DNA of 64,000 bases from Bacillus sp. AFS059628 (GTDB taxonomy: Bacteria; Bacillota; Bacilli; Bacillales; Bacillaceae_G). Positions within the stretch are counted from its first letter, which is position 1. Every line of letters starts with the position of its first letter. The notes beneath the pieces were generated by a model. The model did not search any database. It was not told the DNA's origin and saw nothing but the letters and a program-made list of their open reading frames with translations. The position numbers and the translations under genes are program-made. This document shows, one piece after another, positions 1-8,431 of this stretch. The DNA lies in assembly GCF_002571225.1 (NCBI RefSeq), contig NZ_NVEC01000043.1:1-64000 (forward strand), written 5' to 3'.

Positions 1-108
1 ATTAGTTGAACCAATCGGGCTTTTATGGGCAGTTGATCCCCACCTAACTTCTTTGCTTTCGCTGAATTTTGAGGTGGGGGTCTTACTGCCTGGCAAATAG
101 CGGGATAA
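1..108 (+). repeat. Interspersed hairpin repeat, copy 1 (B. cereus-group bcr-like)
   Basis: This segment shares the block CCAATCGGGCTTTTATGGGCA and the tail GCGGGRTAAA with a second copy near 47.6 kb. The arms at 28-45 (GGCAG, then GATCCCCACCT) pair with 72-90 (AGGTGGGGGTC, then CTGCC), giving a long imperfect hairpin. Stem bases differ from copy 2 but remain paired. The left part diverges or lies outside the window. It ends about 20 bases before the transporter start, so it probably lies in that gene's leader. Membership of the group's named bcr repeats is inference. Confidence 0.7.
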
Positions 109-128
109 AAGAGTAGAGGAGTGGTATT

Positions 129-1580
129 TTGTTTCAAACGATAAAAAATGACTGGTTCTTCAACGTGAAAGGAGATGTGCTATCAGGAATTGTCGTTGCT
201 TTAGCGTTAATTCCTGAAGCGATCGCTTTCTCAGTTATTGCAGGTGTGGATCCGACTGTTGGACTATATGCAGCCTTTTGTATTGCAGTTACCATTTCAT
301 TTGTTGGCGGAAGAACTGGGATGATTTCAGCTGCAACAGGTGCGATGGCATTGTTAATGGTGACGCTCGTGAAGGATCATGGTTTGCAATATTTATTTGC
401 TACAACAATATTAACCGGTATTGTCCAAATCATTTTTGGCGTGTTCAAACTGAGCTCATTTATGAAGTTTATACCTAAATCTGTTATGAGTGGTTTTTTA
501 AATTCACTTGGAATTTTAGTTTTTACAGCGCAACTGCCGCATTTTAAAAATGCAACTTGGCAAATGTATGCACTTGTCGCATTAGGACTTGTAATTATAT
601 ATGTATTTCCACGTATTACGACTGCTGTACCGTCTACACTGATTTCCATTATTATTGTGACAGGCATTGCAACTATGAGCGGATTACAGTTAAAAACAGT
701 AGGGGATATGGGAAGCTTGCCGAAAGAATTACCGTTCTTTAGCATGCCTGACGTGCCTTTTACACTTGAGACATTAGGGATTATTTTACCGTACGCAGTT
801 ATGCTTGCAATTATCGGTTTACTAGAGTCTTTATTAACAGCTTCAGTTTTAGATGATATGACGCATACGGAAAGTAATAAACATAAAGAAGCACGTGGGC
901 AAGGTATTGCAAACATTGTTGCTGGTTTCTTCGGAGGAATGGCAGGATGTGCAATGATTGGACAATCTGTTATTAATATTAAATCAGGTGGACGCGGTCG
1001 TTTATCAACATTTGTAGCGGGCGGATTTTTAATCGTATTACTATTCGTTTTAGGTGACTATGTCGTGCATATTCCGATGGCAGCTTTAGTTGCAGTTATG
1101 ATTATGGTTTCAATCGGAACATTTGATTGGAAATCTGTAACAACGATTCATAAAGTACCAAAAGGGAATGCATTTGTTATGGTCGTAACAGTTGTGATTG
1201 TCTTAATTACACATAATTTAGCATTAGGTGTAATTATCGGAACAGTAATTAGTGCGGTTTTATTTGCATTCAATATGGCAAAGATTCACGTGAAACATTT
1301 ATATATTGAAAATAAGAAAATATACGAAATTCATGGTCAACTTTTCTTTGCATCTACAGCGGACTTTATAAATCACTTTTCATTTGAGGAAGATGTAAAA
1401 GAAATTGAGTTGAATTTTACTCACGCACACGTATGGGATGATTCAGCGGTAGCAGCAATTGATAAAGTTATCATGAAGTATGAACAAAGTGGCGTGAAAG
1501 TAAGTATAACGGGATTAAATGAACGAAGCTCGAAGATTATTTCAAATTTAGCTACTTATAATAAAAGAATTGCTAGTTAG
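129..1580 (+). CDS. SulP-family inorganic anion transporter with C-terminal STAS domain
   Basis: Integral membrane transporter of the SLC26/SulP family, whose members move sulfate, bicarbonate or other anions across the cytoplasmic membrane. The 483-residue product opens with the family's first membrane segments (GIVVALALIPEAIAFS) and has roughly ten to eleven hydrophobic helices to about residue 385. A STAS domain follows at about 395-480, beginning near YEIHGQLFF. It is somewhat shorter than typical 550-residue SulP proteins. The TTG start is chosen because AGAGGAG lies a few bases upstream and no ATG fits. The substrate cannot be read from sequence. An intrinsic terminator follows, so it appears monocistronic. 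Confidence 0.88.
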   Translation: MFQTIKNDWFFNVKGDVLSGIVVALALIPEAIAFSVIAGVDPTVGLYAAFCIAVTISFVGGRTGMISAATGAMALLMVTLVKDHGLQYLFATTILTGIVQIIFGVFKLSSFMKFIPKSVMSGFLNSLGILVFTAQLPHFKNATWQMYALVALGLVIIYVFPRITTAVPSTLISIIIVTGIATMSGLQLKTVGDMGSLPKELPFFSMPDVPFTLETLGIILPYAVMLAIIGLLESLLTASVLDDMTHTESNKHKEARGQGIANIVAGFFGGMAGCAMIGQSVINIKSGGRGRLSTFVAGGFLIVLLFVLGDYVVHIPMAALVAVMIMVSIGTFDWKSVTTIHKVPKGNAFVMVVTVVIVLITHNLALGVIIGTVISAVLFAFNMAKIHVKHLYIENKKIYEIHGQLFFASTADFINHFSFEEDVKEIELNFTHAHVWDDSAVAAIDKVIMKYEQSGVKVSITGLNERSSKIISNLATYNKRIAS

Positions 1581-1608
1581 AAGCCTCCTTTTTAGGGGGC
1601 TTTATTAT
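1581..1608 (+). terminator. Intrinsic terminator of SulP gene
   Basis: AAGCCTCC pairs with GGGGGCTT around a short T-rich loop, followed by TTATTATAT. It sits directly after the transporter stop codon. Confidence 0.75.
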
Positions 1609-1645
1609 ATAATACGAGTAGGATAACGAAAAGGGGATTCAGCAT

Positions 1646-2068
1646 ATGTACAAACAAATTATATTAGCATGTGACGGCTCTGAACATGCACTTCGAGCAG
1701 CGGAACATGCAACATATATTGCGAAATGTAGTGAAGAAACAAATGTTGAAGTTGTGTACGTAGTAGATAATAGAACAGCAAAATCAGATATTATACAAGG
1801 CCAAACAGATTTAGAAACAATATCGGCTAGCCGAAAAGATAAATTAAAAGAGATTGAAGGTTTATTAAAGAAAGAGAACATTCCTTATACAATTACGATA
1901 TTACATGGTGATCCTGGAGATACAATCGTTCAATATGTAAATACAGGGGATATAGATCTTGTTATAGCTGGAAGTAGAGGTTTAAATACACTGCAAGAGA
2001 TGGTGCTTGGTAGTGTCAGTCATAAAATAGCAAAACGAGTAAAATGCCCGGTGATGATTATTAAATAA
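1646..2068 (+). CDS. Universal stress protein, UspA family
   Basis: Cytoplasmic single-domain Usp protein of 140 residues, the usual length. The N-terminal strand IILACDGSEHALRAAEHA holds the conserved Asp of the nucleotide-binding fold. The C-terminal signature GSRGLNTLQEMVLGSVS (about 109-125) is the GxxG-x9-G(S/T) loop that binds ATP in the ATP-binding Usp subgroup. Members are linked to stress survival by unknown biochemical means. A terminator separates it from the upstream anion transporter, so it probably has its own promoter. Usp proteins often neighbour SulP transporters, but a functional link is only inferred. Confidence 0.9.
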   Translation: MYKQIILACDGSEHALRAAEHATYIAKCSEETNVEVVYVVDNRTAKSDIIQGQTDLETISASRKDKLKEIEGLLKKENIPYTITILHGDPGDTIVQYVNTGDIDLVIAGSRGLNTLQEMVLGSVSHKIAKRVKCPVMIIK

Positions 2069-2096
2069 ATTGAGTGAGATATTCTGTAGTATAAGC

Positions 2097-2126
2097 AAGA
2101 CCTTGATATAATGCGAGGTCTTTTTT
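2097..2126 (+). terminator. Intrinsic terminator of usp gene
   Basis: AAGACCT pairs with AGGTCTT across a 12-base loop and is followed by a T run, 28 bases after the usp stop. Confidence 0.75.
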
Positions 2127-2185
2127 GACGTATAAAGGAGGAGGGGATGGACATACTAGATATATAAGTTTAAAGAGAAATTGTT

Positions 2186-2205
2186 AACTTACAAATTTGT
2201 AAGTT
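2186..2205. promoter_or_regulatory. Perfect 20-bp palindrome, candidate operator
   Basis: AACTTACAAATTTGTAAGTT is its own reverse complement. It lies 74 bases before the start of a 41-residue membrane peptide and has no T run, so it looks more like a dimeric repressor site than a terminator. The cognate regulator is unknown. Confidence 0.45.
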
Positions 2206-2279
2206 TGTTGTTAGTGAAATCGATGTTATGAAAATTATTCCATTGGTAAAATAAACATATCGAAGGGGAGAGAGGGAGG

Positions 2280-2405
2280 ATGAAAAGGATGAAAGTATTT
2301 CAAAATTTATCATATAGCCAAGGTGTCGGTCTTATTTGTTTAGGGGGATTTGCTGCATCCGTTACGTTAGCTGTTGTAATAAAGATGATTCATCAAATCT
2401 TTTAA
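2280..2405 (+). CDS. Small membrane peptide, 41 aa
   Basis: A short gene not recognisable by homology. It begins ATG AAA AGG after a strong purine-rich ribosome-binding site (GGGGAGAGAGGGAGG), and a second in-frame ATG three codons later is possible. The peptide has a polar N-terminus (MKRMKVFQNLSYSQG), then one hydrophobic stretch from about residue 16 to 37 (VGLICLGGFAASVTLAVVI), and a short basic/polar tail. This suggests a single-pass membrane peptide with the N-terminus inside. A palindromic candidate operator lies upstream. Function is unknown, and coding status rests on the ribosome-binding site and composition. Confidence 0.55.
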   Translation: MKRMKVFQNLSYSQGVGLICLGGFAASVTLAVVIKMIHQIF

Positions 2406-2460
2406 TATTAGAGTCGGGAAGGAATTGGTTGTTATAATTAGTAAGAGAAGGATTGTAAAT

Positions 2461-2507
2461 AAAAAATAGCTCTTAGCAGTAGTAAGTAAATGCTAAGAGC
2501 TATTTTT
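2461..2507. terminator. Bidirectional terminator at end of opp operon
   Basis: AATAGCTCTTAGCA pairs with TGCTAAGAGCTATT, with A and T runs on both sides. It ends the minus-strand oppA transcript and could also stop plus-strand reading from the small peptide gene. Confidence 0.85.
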
Positions 2508-2511
2508 ATGA

Positions 2512-4293
2512 TTATTTTTCTACTTCTGGCTTCTCACTTGTTACAGTAACGTCTTTCCAATGTGAAGTAATTTGGTTCACTTCAGTGTTGACATTGAAAC
2601 CTTTTACGCGCTTATTAACACCTGTTAAATCGAATGTGTAATGAATTGGAATCATCGGTGCCTCGTCATGAATTAATTTTTGCCATTTATCGTATACTTC
2701 TTTACGATATTTTTCATCAGTAGCTTTTTCTGATAAGCCAGCGTCTAATAATTTAGTATTTTCATCATTTACCCAGCGTTGATAGTTGAATCCAGCATTT
2801 TTACCCCATAGACCAGAAAGGTCCGGATCAGAACCAGTGTTCCAAGCACCAGAGAAAATATCAACCTTTGGCTCATCTTTTTTAATCATGTCACGCATAG
2901 CATTAAATTCATGTAATCGTCCGTCAACAAGTTCTACTTTTAAGCCGATATCTTTCCAAGATTGAATATAGAATTTAGCCAGTGGTTCACTTGTTTCGCT
3001 ACCGTTACTAGCTAGGAAGTTAATTTTAAATTCATTACCTTTTGGATCTTCACGGAATCCGTCACCATTTTTATCTTTATAGCCAGCTTCATCTAATAGT
3101 TTTTTCGCTTTATCTACATCTAAGTTATATGCCCCAACATCGTTATTATGATACTTTGGCATAGATGGTGGAATTGGAGAGTTAGCTGGAACGCGAAGTC
3201 CGTGATATACTTTCTCTGCTAATTTTTCTCTATCAATTGCATGTGCCATCGCTTGACGTAAACGAACGTCTTTGAATTTATCTTTATCCATTACAGCTTC
3301 GTTCTTTGCTTTGTCCATATGTCCGAACTTAAAGCCGATATAAGTGTAAGCAAGGTCAGTTTTACCAATTAGTTGTGTGTTTTTTAATTTATTTACGTTC
3401 GGATATTGATCAGCAGTAATTGCTGCAATATCAATATCACCTTTTTTCAGAGATGCACTAACAATAGATGGATTTACAACTTTTAATGTTACATTTTTTA
3501 ACTTTGGTTTACCAGCCCAATAGTCATCGAAGCGCTCATACTCAACTGATTCACCAGGAACGATTTTCTTCACTTTAAATGGTCCGAATCCAATTGGATT
3601 TTGACGAATCTTATCAGATTCAGCTAGTTTTTCAATTGGTACGTCGCCTAAATATTTTTTAGGTGTAGGATATGTCCAAATACCAGTTTTCAGTGAAGGG
3701 TTTACTTCTTTATAAGTAATAGAAATTGTTTTTGGATCGACTACTTTAATACCAGAAATTTTGTCAGCTTTTCCAGTATGATATTCTTCCATCCCTTCAA
3801 TCATTTGCATTTGTGTATCGTAACGGATACCTGTATATTTACTATTACCAATAATTAAGTAAGAGTATTCCAAATCCTCAGCTGTTACAGGATTACCGTC
3901 GTGCCATTTTACATTATCTTTAATCTTAATTGTAATTGTTTTTTTATCTTCAGAAATTGTATACGTTGCAGCACCGTCATTTGTAATTTCCCAGTTTTTA
4001 TCTGTAGCTAATAATTGTTCATCAAAGAAATCCATAATTTCTGAATCTGGAGCAACTTCATATAGTACTCTACTTAAAACACCAGCAAAAGGTGAATTTG
4101 AAACGAGTCCATATGTTAATGATCCGTCTTTAATCTCTTTGCCATCATTTTTTACAGCAGCACTAAATTTATTTGTTTCTACTTTTTTCGTGTTTGCCTT
4201 TTTGCTACCGCTATCAGCACCCCCACATGCAGATAGTAATAATGTTGAAGCAGCAAGTGTACTTAATACTTTGTACAGTTTTGGTTTGTTCAT
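2512..4293 (-). CDS. oppA: Oligopeptide ABC transporter, substrate-binding lipoprotein
   Basis: Extracytoplasmic peptide-binding protein (SBP family 5), 593 residues, tethered to the membrane as a lipoprotein. A signal peptide ends in the lipobox LSAC with Cys23, followed by a Gly/Ser/Lys-rich linker. The body has family-5 features such as DNVKWHDGNPVTAEDLEYSY and VRLRQAMAHAIDREKL. It is the last gene of a five-gene minus-strand operon, 14 bases after oppC, with its ribosome-binding site in the gap. This is unusual, since Bacillus subtilis opp begins with oppA. The group has many OppA paralogues, so peptide length preference cannot be stated. Confidence 0.93.
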   Translation of the reverse strand: MNKPKLYKVLSTLAASTLLLSACGGADSGSKKANTKKVETNKFSAAVKNDGKEIKDGSLTYGLVSNSPFAGVLSRVLYEVAPDSEIMDFFDEQLLATDKNWEITNDGAATYTISEDKKTITIKIKDNVKWHDGNPVTAEDLEYSYLIIGNSKYTGIRYDTQMQMIEGMEEYHTGKADKISGIKVVDPKTISITYKEVNPSLKTGIWTYPTPKKYLGDVPIEKLAESDKIRQNPIGFGPFKVKKIVPGESVEYERFDDYWAGKPKLKNVTLKVVNPSIVSASLKKGDIDIAAITADQYPNVNKLKNTQLIGKTDLAYTYIGFKFGHMDKAKNEAVMDKDKFKDVRLRQAMAHAIDREKLAEKVYHGLRVPANSPIPPSMPKYHNNDVGAYNLDVDKAKKLLDEAGYKDKNGDGFREDPKGNEFKINFLASNGSETSEPLAKFYIQSWKDIGLKVELVDGRLHEFNAMRDMIKKDEPKVDIFSGAWNTGSDPDLSGLWGKNAGFNYQRWVNDENTKLLDAGLSEKATDEKYRKEVYDKWQKLIHDEAPMIPIHYTFDLTGVNKRVKGFNVNTEVNQITSHWKDVTVTSEKPEVEK

Positions 4294-4307
4294 AACTTCT
4301 CCACCCC

Positions 4308-5213
4308 TTATCCTTTTCTTTGTCTCGCATCAGCCGCACGCTTTAACGCTTGACCAATAAAATTTATACACAGCATCAACACTAAAATCATGATTGATGC
4401 GGGTAACCAAATCCACCATTTTTCTTGCAATACATCTGGGTTTGTTGCATAACTTACAAGTGTACCAAGACTCGGTGTACTTTCTGGTAGACCGAATCCT
4501 AAGTAAGTCAAACTAGATTCAATCCCGATGTTACCAGCAAGATTTAATGTAATATTTACGATAATAATAGAACTTAAATTAGGTAATATTTGCTGAAAGA
4601 TAATCTTCCAATTTGGTGTTCCTAACGTTTTGGATGCAGATACGTAATCAAGTTCTTTCTCAGTTAATACTTTAGAGCGTATAAGCCTTGCTTTTCCGAC
4701 CCATAAGAAAGCGGTCATTATGAGAATAAATGTAGTAATATTGAAAGTTGGAACGAGTGAGATAAATACGATAACAATCATTAAGAATGGTAAAATCATC
4801 ATAAAGTCGATAAAACGCATGATGATGTTATCAACAACTCCTCCAAAATAGCCAGCAATTAGTCCCATCGTAAGACCGATAAGAGTTGATAAAAGAGTGA
4901 TGGCTAAACCAACTGTAAAGGAATTACGTGTACCAATAATTAATTGTCCGAAAATATCACGGCCACCATAATCAGTTCCTAGCCAATGTTCAGCTGAAGG
5001 AGGATCATAAATGGCGAACAAATCGACTCGAACGATATCTTCTTGTTTCATAATAAATGAAGTTGTATAAACGGCTATTAATATTAAAGCTAAAAAGAAT
5101 AGGGAAAACATTGCTAGTTTATCTTTACGAAATTCTCGCCACATAATGGAGAAACCAGAAGGGCTCTTTTCGTAATGAATGACTTCAGTTTGTTTTTCAG
5201 GATTTGCTAACAT
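4308..5213 (-). CDS. oppC: Oligopeptide ABC transporter, permease OppC
   Basis: Second membrane subunit of the peptide importer, 301 residues. It has a cytoplasmic N-terminal region, one membrane helix near residues 33-53, an extracellular stretch with AEHWLGTDYGGRDIFGQLI (typical of OppC/DppC), then five helices of the binding-protein-dependent permease domain. The EAA-like coupling loop ASKTLGTPNWKIIFQQILP contacts the ATPases. The start is set by GGAGGTGAA upstream of ATG. It is flanked by oppB (18-base gap) and oppA. Confidence 0.94.
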   Translation of the reverse strand: MLANPEKQTEVIHYEKSPSGFSIMWREFRKDKLAMFSLFFLALILIAVYTTSFIMKQEDIVRVDLFAIYDPPSAEHWLGTDYGGRDIFGQLIIGTRNSFTVGLAITLLSTLIGLTMGLIAGYFGGVVDNIIMRFIDFMMILPFLMIVIVFISLVPTFNITTFILIMTAFLWVGKARLIRSKVLTEKELDYVSASKTLGTPNWKIIFQQILPNLSSIIIVNITLNLAGNIGIESSLTYLGFGLPESTPSLGTLVSYATNPDVLQEKWWIWLPASIMILVLMLCINFIGQALKRAADARQRKG

Positions 5214-5231
5214 AACGTTTCTTCACCTCCA

Positions 5232-6200
5232 TTAATCAATACGAATACGTGGATCAACGATGCTTAGAATAATATCGGAAAGAAGAGTCCCGAGTAGCGT
5301 TGCGAATCCAGTAAATAATACAAGAGCAGTTACGACACTGAAATCACGTTGAGTGATAGATTGGAAAAATAGTTGTCCAATTCCTGGGTAGCCGAAAATA
5401 TTTTCTAGAATAATAGAGCCACCAACTAAACCTGTAATTTCATATCCTAAAAATGCTGCAATTGGTAAAAATGAATTTCGTAAAATATGTCTGGAATATA
5501 CTTTAGATTCTGGTACACCTTTTGCTTTTACTGTGCGTACAAAATCTTTATGTTTCGTATCAATAATTTCACTTCGTAAATATTGTACAGTTCCTACTGT
5601 GCCAATTAATGCTCCAGATAAAGCTGGTAAAATCATATGATTTAATTTACTTAAATAGTAATCAAATGATCCAGCTGCCACTTGTGGATCAACGCTACCA
5701 CTTGTAGGGAAGATTGGGTATAAAAAGCCGAATAAGAATAACATTACTAATCCAAAAATAAATAGGGGTGTACCAAATCCTAAAAAGTTATAGAGTGTAA
5801 TGAATCGATCAGCCCACGTATCATTCCAACGTCCACTTATAACGCCAAGTGGAATGGCGATTAAATAAGTAAGAATAAGAATTAAAAGAGCTAACAACAC
5901 TGTATTACCAAGGCGTTCCCCAATAATATCTGTTACTTGTATTTTATGTGCGTAAGAAATACCGAAATCCCCTTGTATGGCATTTGAAATCCACCTTACA
6001 TATTGTGTGGGAATAGGATCATTTAACCCAAGTTTCTCACGTTGTTCTTCAATTACTTTTGGATCGGCTTTTGGGTTTGCTAGTTCAGCGCCACTTAATG
6101 CATCACCTGGCATTGCTTTAGCAAGTGTAAAGACGAGTACGCTTAATATGAATAATTGTGGTATCATAACTAAAATCCGGCGTAATATAAATTTCCACAT
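5232..6200 (-). CDS. oppB: Oligopeptide ABC transporter, permease OppB
   Basis: First membrane subunit of the peptide importer, 322 residues, about six transmembrane helices. It starts with the family pattern MWKFILRRILVMIPQLFILS and carries the coupling loop VRTVKAKGVPESKVYSRHIL followed by the conserved LRNSFLP stretch. It pairs with OppC to form the channel, driven by OppD and OppF. It starts 14 bases after the oppF stop with AGGGAGTGAT as ribosome-binding site, consistent with one polycistronic message. Confidence 0.94.
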   Translation of the reverse strand: MWKFILRRILVMIPQLFILSVLVFTLAKAMPGDALSGAELANPKADPKVIEEQREKLGLNDPIPTQYVRWISNAIQGDFGISYAHKIQVTDIIGERLGNTVLLALLILILTYLIAIPLGVISGRWNDTWADRFITLYNFLGFGTPLFIFGLVMLFLFGFLYPIFPTSGSVDPQVAAGSFDYYLSKLNHMILPALSGALIGTVGTVQYLRSEIIDTKHKDFVRTVKAKGVPESKVYSRHILRNSFLPIAAFLGYEITGLVGGSIILENIFGYPGIGQLFFQSITQRDFSVVTALVLFTGFATLLGTLLSDIILSIVDPRIRID

Positions 6201-6214
6201 GTTTTATCACTCCC

Positions 6215-7141
6215 TTATGGTAATGCCACCCGGTGAGTTGGCGAGATTGGTTTTAAATCGTAAGCACGTCCATTTTCATTGAAATAATTTTCATATGATT
6301 TTTCGTACTCAGCGCTTACTTCACGACGCAATTTACGTTGTTGTTCACGGTGTTCTGGACGAATATCAGGAATAGCTGATATTAGGCGCTTCGTATAGAT
6401 GTGCTGTGGATTGTTATAAATTTCAGCACTAGTTGCTTCTTCCACAATGCGTCCGCGATACATAACACCAATACGGTCACACATATGGCGAATTACACCT
6501 AAATCATGACTGATAAATAAGTATGTTAGTCCGAGTTCAGATTGTAAATCTTGTAAGAAGTTTAAAACTTGGGCTTGTACAGAAACATCCAGTGCTGATA
6601 CAGGTTCATCAGCGATAATAAGTTTTGGCTTTAATGTAAGAGCGCGTGCAATACCAATCCGCTGTCTTTGCCCACCGGAAAATTCATGTGGATATTTATA
6701 AATAGACTCCGGATTTAAGCCGACTTTATCAAGATAATCTTGAACAGCTCTACGTTCTTCGTCGGGTGAGAGTTTCTCAAAATTCCGAAGTGGTTCCGCG
6801 ATAATATCCATAACACGTTTCTTTGGGTTTAAGGATGAATAAGGATCTTGGAAAATCATTTGAATATCTTTTCGTTGTTCTCTTAGTTCTGAGCGACTTA
6901 ACTTTGTTAAATCTCTATTATTAAAATGAATACTACCGCCCGTCGCTTTCGTTAAGTGCATAATTGCTTTTCCAGTTGTTGATTTGCCGCTTCCAGATTC
7001 TCCAACGATGCCATATGTTTCGCCAGCTTGTAATTCGAAGCTTACGCCATCAACAGCACGAACGTAGTCTAATGTACGACCGAAAATACCGCCTTTAATT
7101 GGAAAATGTACTTTTAAATCTTCTACTTTAAGCAGTGCCAT
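6215..7141 (-). CDS. oppF: Oligopeptide ABC transporter, ATPase OppF
   Basis: One of the two ATP-hydrolysing subunits of the importer, 308 residues. Walker A is GESGSGKST (about 47-55), the ABC signature is SGGQRQRIGIARAL, and Walker B is LIIADEPVSALD, followed by the switch histidine in LFISHDLG. The C-terminal extension after about residue 235 is typical of Opp/Dpp ATPases, although the cysteine-rich iron-sulfur motif of some homologues is absent here. Its start overlaps the end of oppD by 14 bases, suggesting translational coupling. Confidence 0.95.
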   Translation of the reverse strand: MALLKVEDLKVHFPIKGGIFGRTLDYVRAVDGVSFELQAGETYGIVGESGSGKSTTGKAIMHLTKATGGSIHFNNRDLTKLSRSELREQRKDIQMIFQDPYSSLNPKKRVMDIIAEPLRNFEKLSPDEERRAVQDYLDKVGLNPESIYKYPHEFSGGQRQRIGIARALTLKPKLIIADEPVSALDVSVQAQVLNFLQDLQSELGLTYLFISHDLGVIRHMCDRIGVMYRGRIVEEATSAEIYNNPQHIYTKRLISAIPDIRPEHREQQRKLRREVSAEYEKSYENYFNENGRAYDLKPISPTHRVALP

Positions 7142-8147
7142 GAGTTACGTCATCTCCTTTCTTATCTTGGAAGTTGAAATGCTTGTAGCAAGTACAACGC
7201 ACCCAATGGTTTGGTTTTACTTCATGTAAAACTGGATTTTCCTCGTGTTGATCAGGTCTAATCCATGGAATTCGTGCTTGGAAACGGCAACCTGTGCGAG
7301 GAAGTTTAGCTAATGTTGGTACAACCCCTTGAATTACATGCAATTTTTCTTTTTCAGCATATGCAGATGGGATTGAGTTTAATAGGGAACGAGTATATGG
7401 ATGAAGAGGATTATTAAATATCTCTTCAACAGTTCCTGTTTCCACAATTTGTCCTGCATACATAACGATGATGCGATCAGCTGTTTCAGCAACAACACTT
7501 AAATCATGAGTAATTAAGATGATGCCCATTTTCGTTTGTTCTTGAATGGAACGTAATAAATCTAAAATTTGCGCTTGAATTGTTACATCTAGAGCGGTTG
7601 TCGGCTCATCTGCAATGATGAGTCCAGGCTTGCAAGCAATTGCAATTGCGATAACAATTCTTTGTCTCATTCCGCCAGATAATTCGTGTGGGTATTGTTT
7701 ATATGTAAGTTCTGGTTTTGGAATACCAACTTGATGAAGTAGTTCTAAGGTGCGTTCTTTCTTTTCTAATTTCGAAAGATTTGTGTGGTAGTCTAAGTTT
7801 TCTTCTATTTGTTTTCCAACTGTCATAAGAGGATCTAAAGCTGTAAGAGGCTCTTGGAAAATCATTCCGATATTTGAACCGCGTACTTTGTTTATTTCAG
7901 CGGTTGACATGCTGAGCAAGTCCTTATCTCTATAGTAAAGCTGCCCTTGTAATTTTGTATTTGCTTCATTGTGCAGTCGCATAATGGAAAGGGCAAGTGC
8001 ACTTTTTCCGCAACCTGATTCACCGACTATCGCGACAATTTCATTTTCATGGACAGTTAACGAAACATCATCAACTGCGGCATGATATTGATCTTGTATA
8101 CGAAAGGAAGTCTGTAAGTTTTCAATGCGAAGAAGTGGATTCTTCAT
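7128..8147 (-). CDS. oppD: Oligopeptide ABC transporter, ATPase OppD
   Basis: First gene of the opp operon, encoding the partner ATPase of 339 residues from the chosen start. That start (MKNPLLRIENLQ) is preceded by GGAGGGATAGCC; the open frame runs 35 codons further upstream but has no ribosome-binding site there. Walker A GESGCGKSA (about 42-50), signature LSGGMRQRI and Walker B LIIADEPTTALDV are intact. The C-terminal oligopeptide extension includes LPRTGCRFQARIPW, where the family usually has a Cys-rich motif that is largely lost here. Overlaps oppF. Confidence 0.94.
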   Translation of the reverse strand: MKNPLLRIENLQTSFRIQDQYHAAVDDVSLTVHENEIVAIVGESGCGKSALALSIMRLHNEANTKLQGQLYYRDKDLLSMSTAEINKVRGSNIGMIFQEPLTALDPLMTVGKQIEENLDYHTNLSKLEKKERTLELLHQVGIPKPELTYKQYPHELSGGMRQRIVIAIAIACKPGLIIADEPTTALDVTIQAQILDLLRSIQEQTKMGIILITHDLSVVAETADRIIVMYAGQIVETGTVEEIFNNPLHPYTRSLLNSIPSAYAEKEKLHVIQGVVPTLAKLPRTGCRFQARIPWIRPDQHEENPVLHEVKPNHWVRCTCYKHFNFQDKKGDDVTHGTA

Positions 8148-8369
8148 GGCTATCCCTCCATCTTTTCTGAAAAGACTAAATATTTTGTATGTTGTTGTTA
8201 TTTTAATATAAATTGACAATGTTTGACAAGAAAAAGTTGAGAAAATATTCAAAAATCTTTTTATATAAAAATTAAATACAGTTGTAGTAGTAGTTGAAGT
8301 GTTTTGGGAACGCTAACATATATGTGAGAGGGAAATAAATCTTTTGTAAGAAAAGAGTATTATATGTAG

Positions 8370-8411
8370 AAAAAAGAGAGGTGTTCTGGAAAGAACAGTC
8401 TCTCTTTTTTT
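8370..8411. terminator. Terminator of glpT
   Basis: An inverted repeat (GAGAGGTGTTCT and AGAACAGTCTCTC around GGAA) has A and T runs on both sides. It lies just beyond the minus-strand glpT stop and could act in both directions. Confidence 0.75.
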
Positions 8412-8431
8412 GATAAGAATAATATTAGTAC

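Noticed and set aside
377-916. Minus-strand open frame inside the SulP gene
   Set aside because: It is fully antisense to a clear SulP coding frame, has no ribosome-binding site, and its composition follows the complementary codons.
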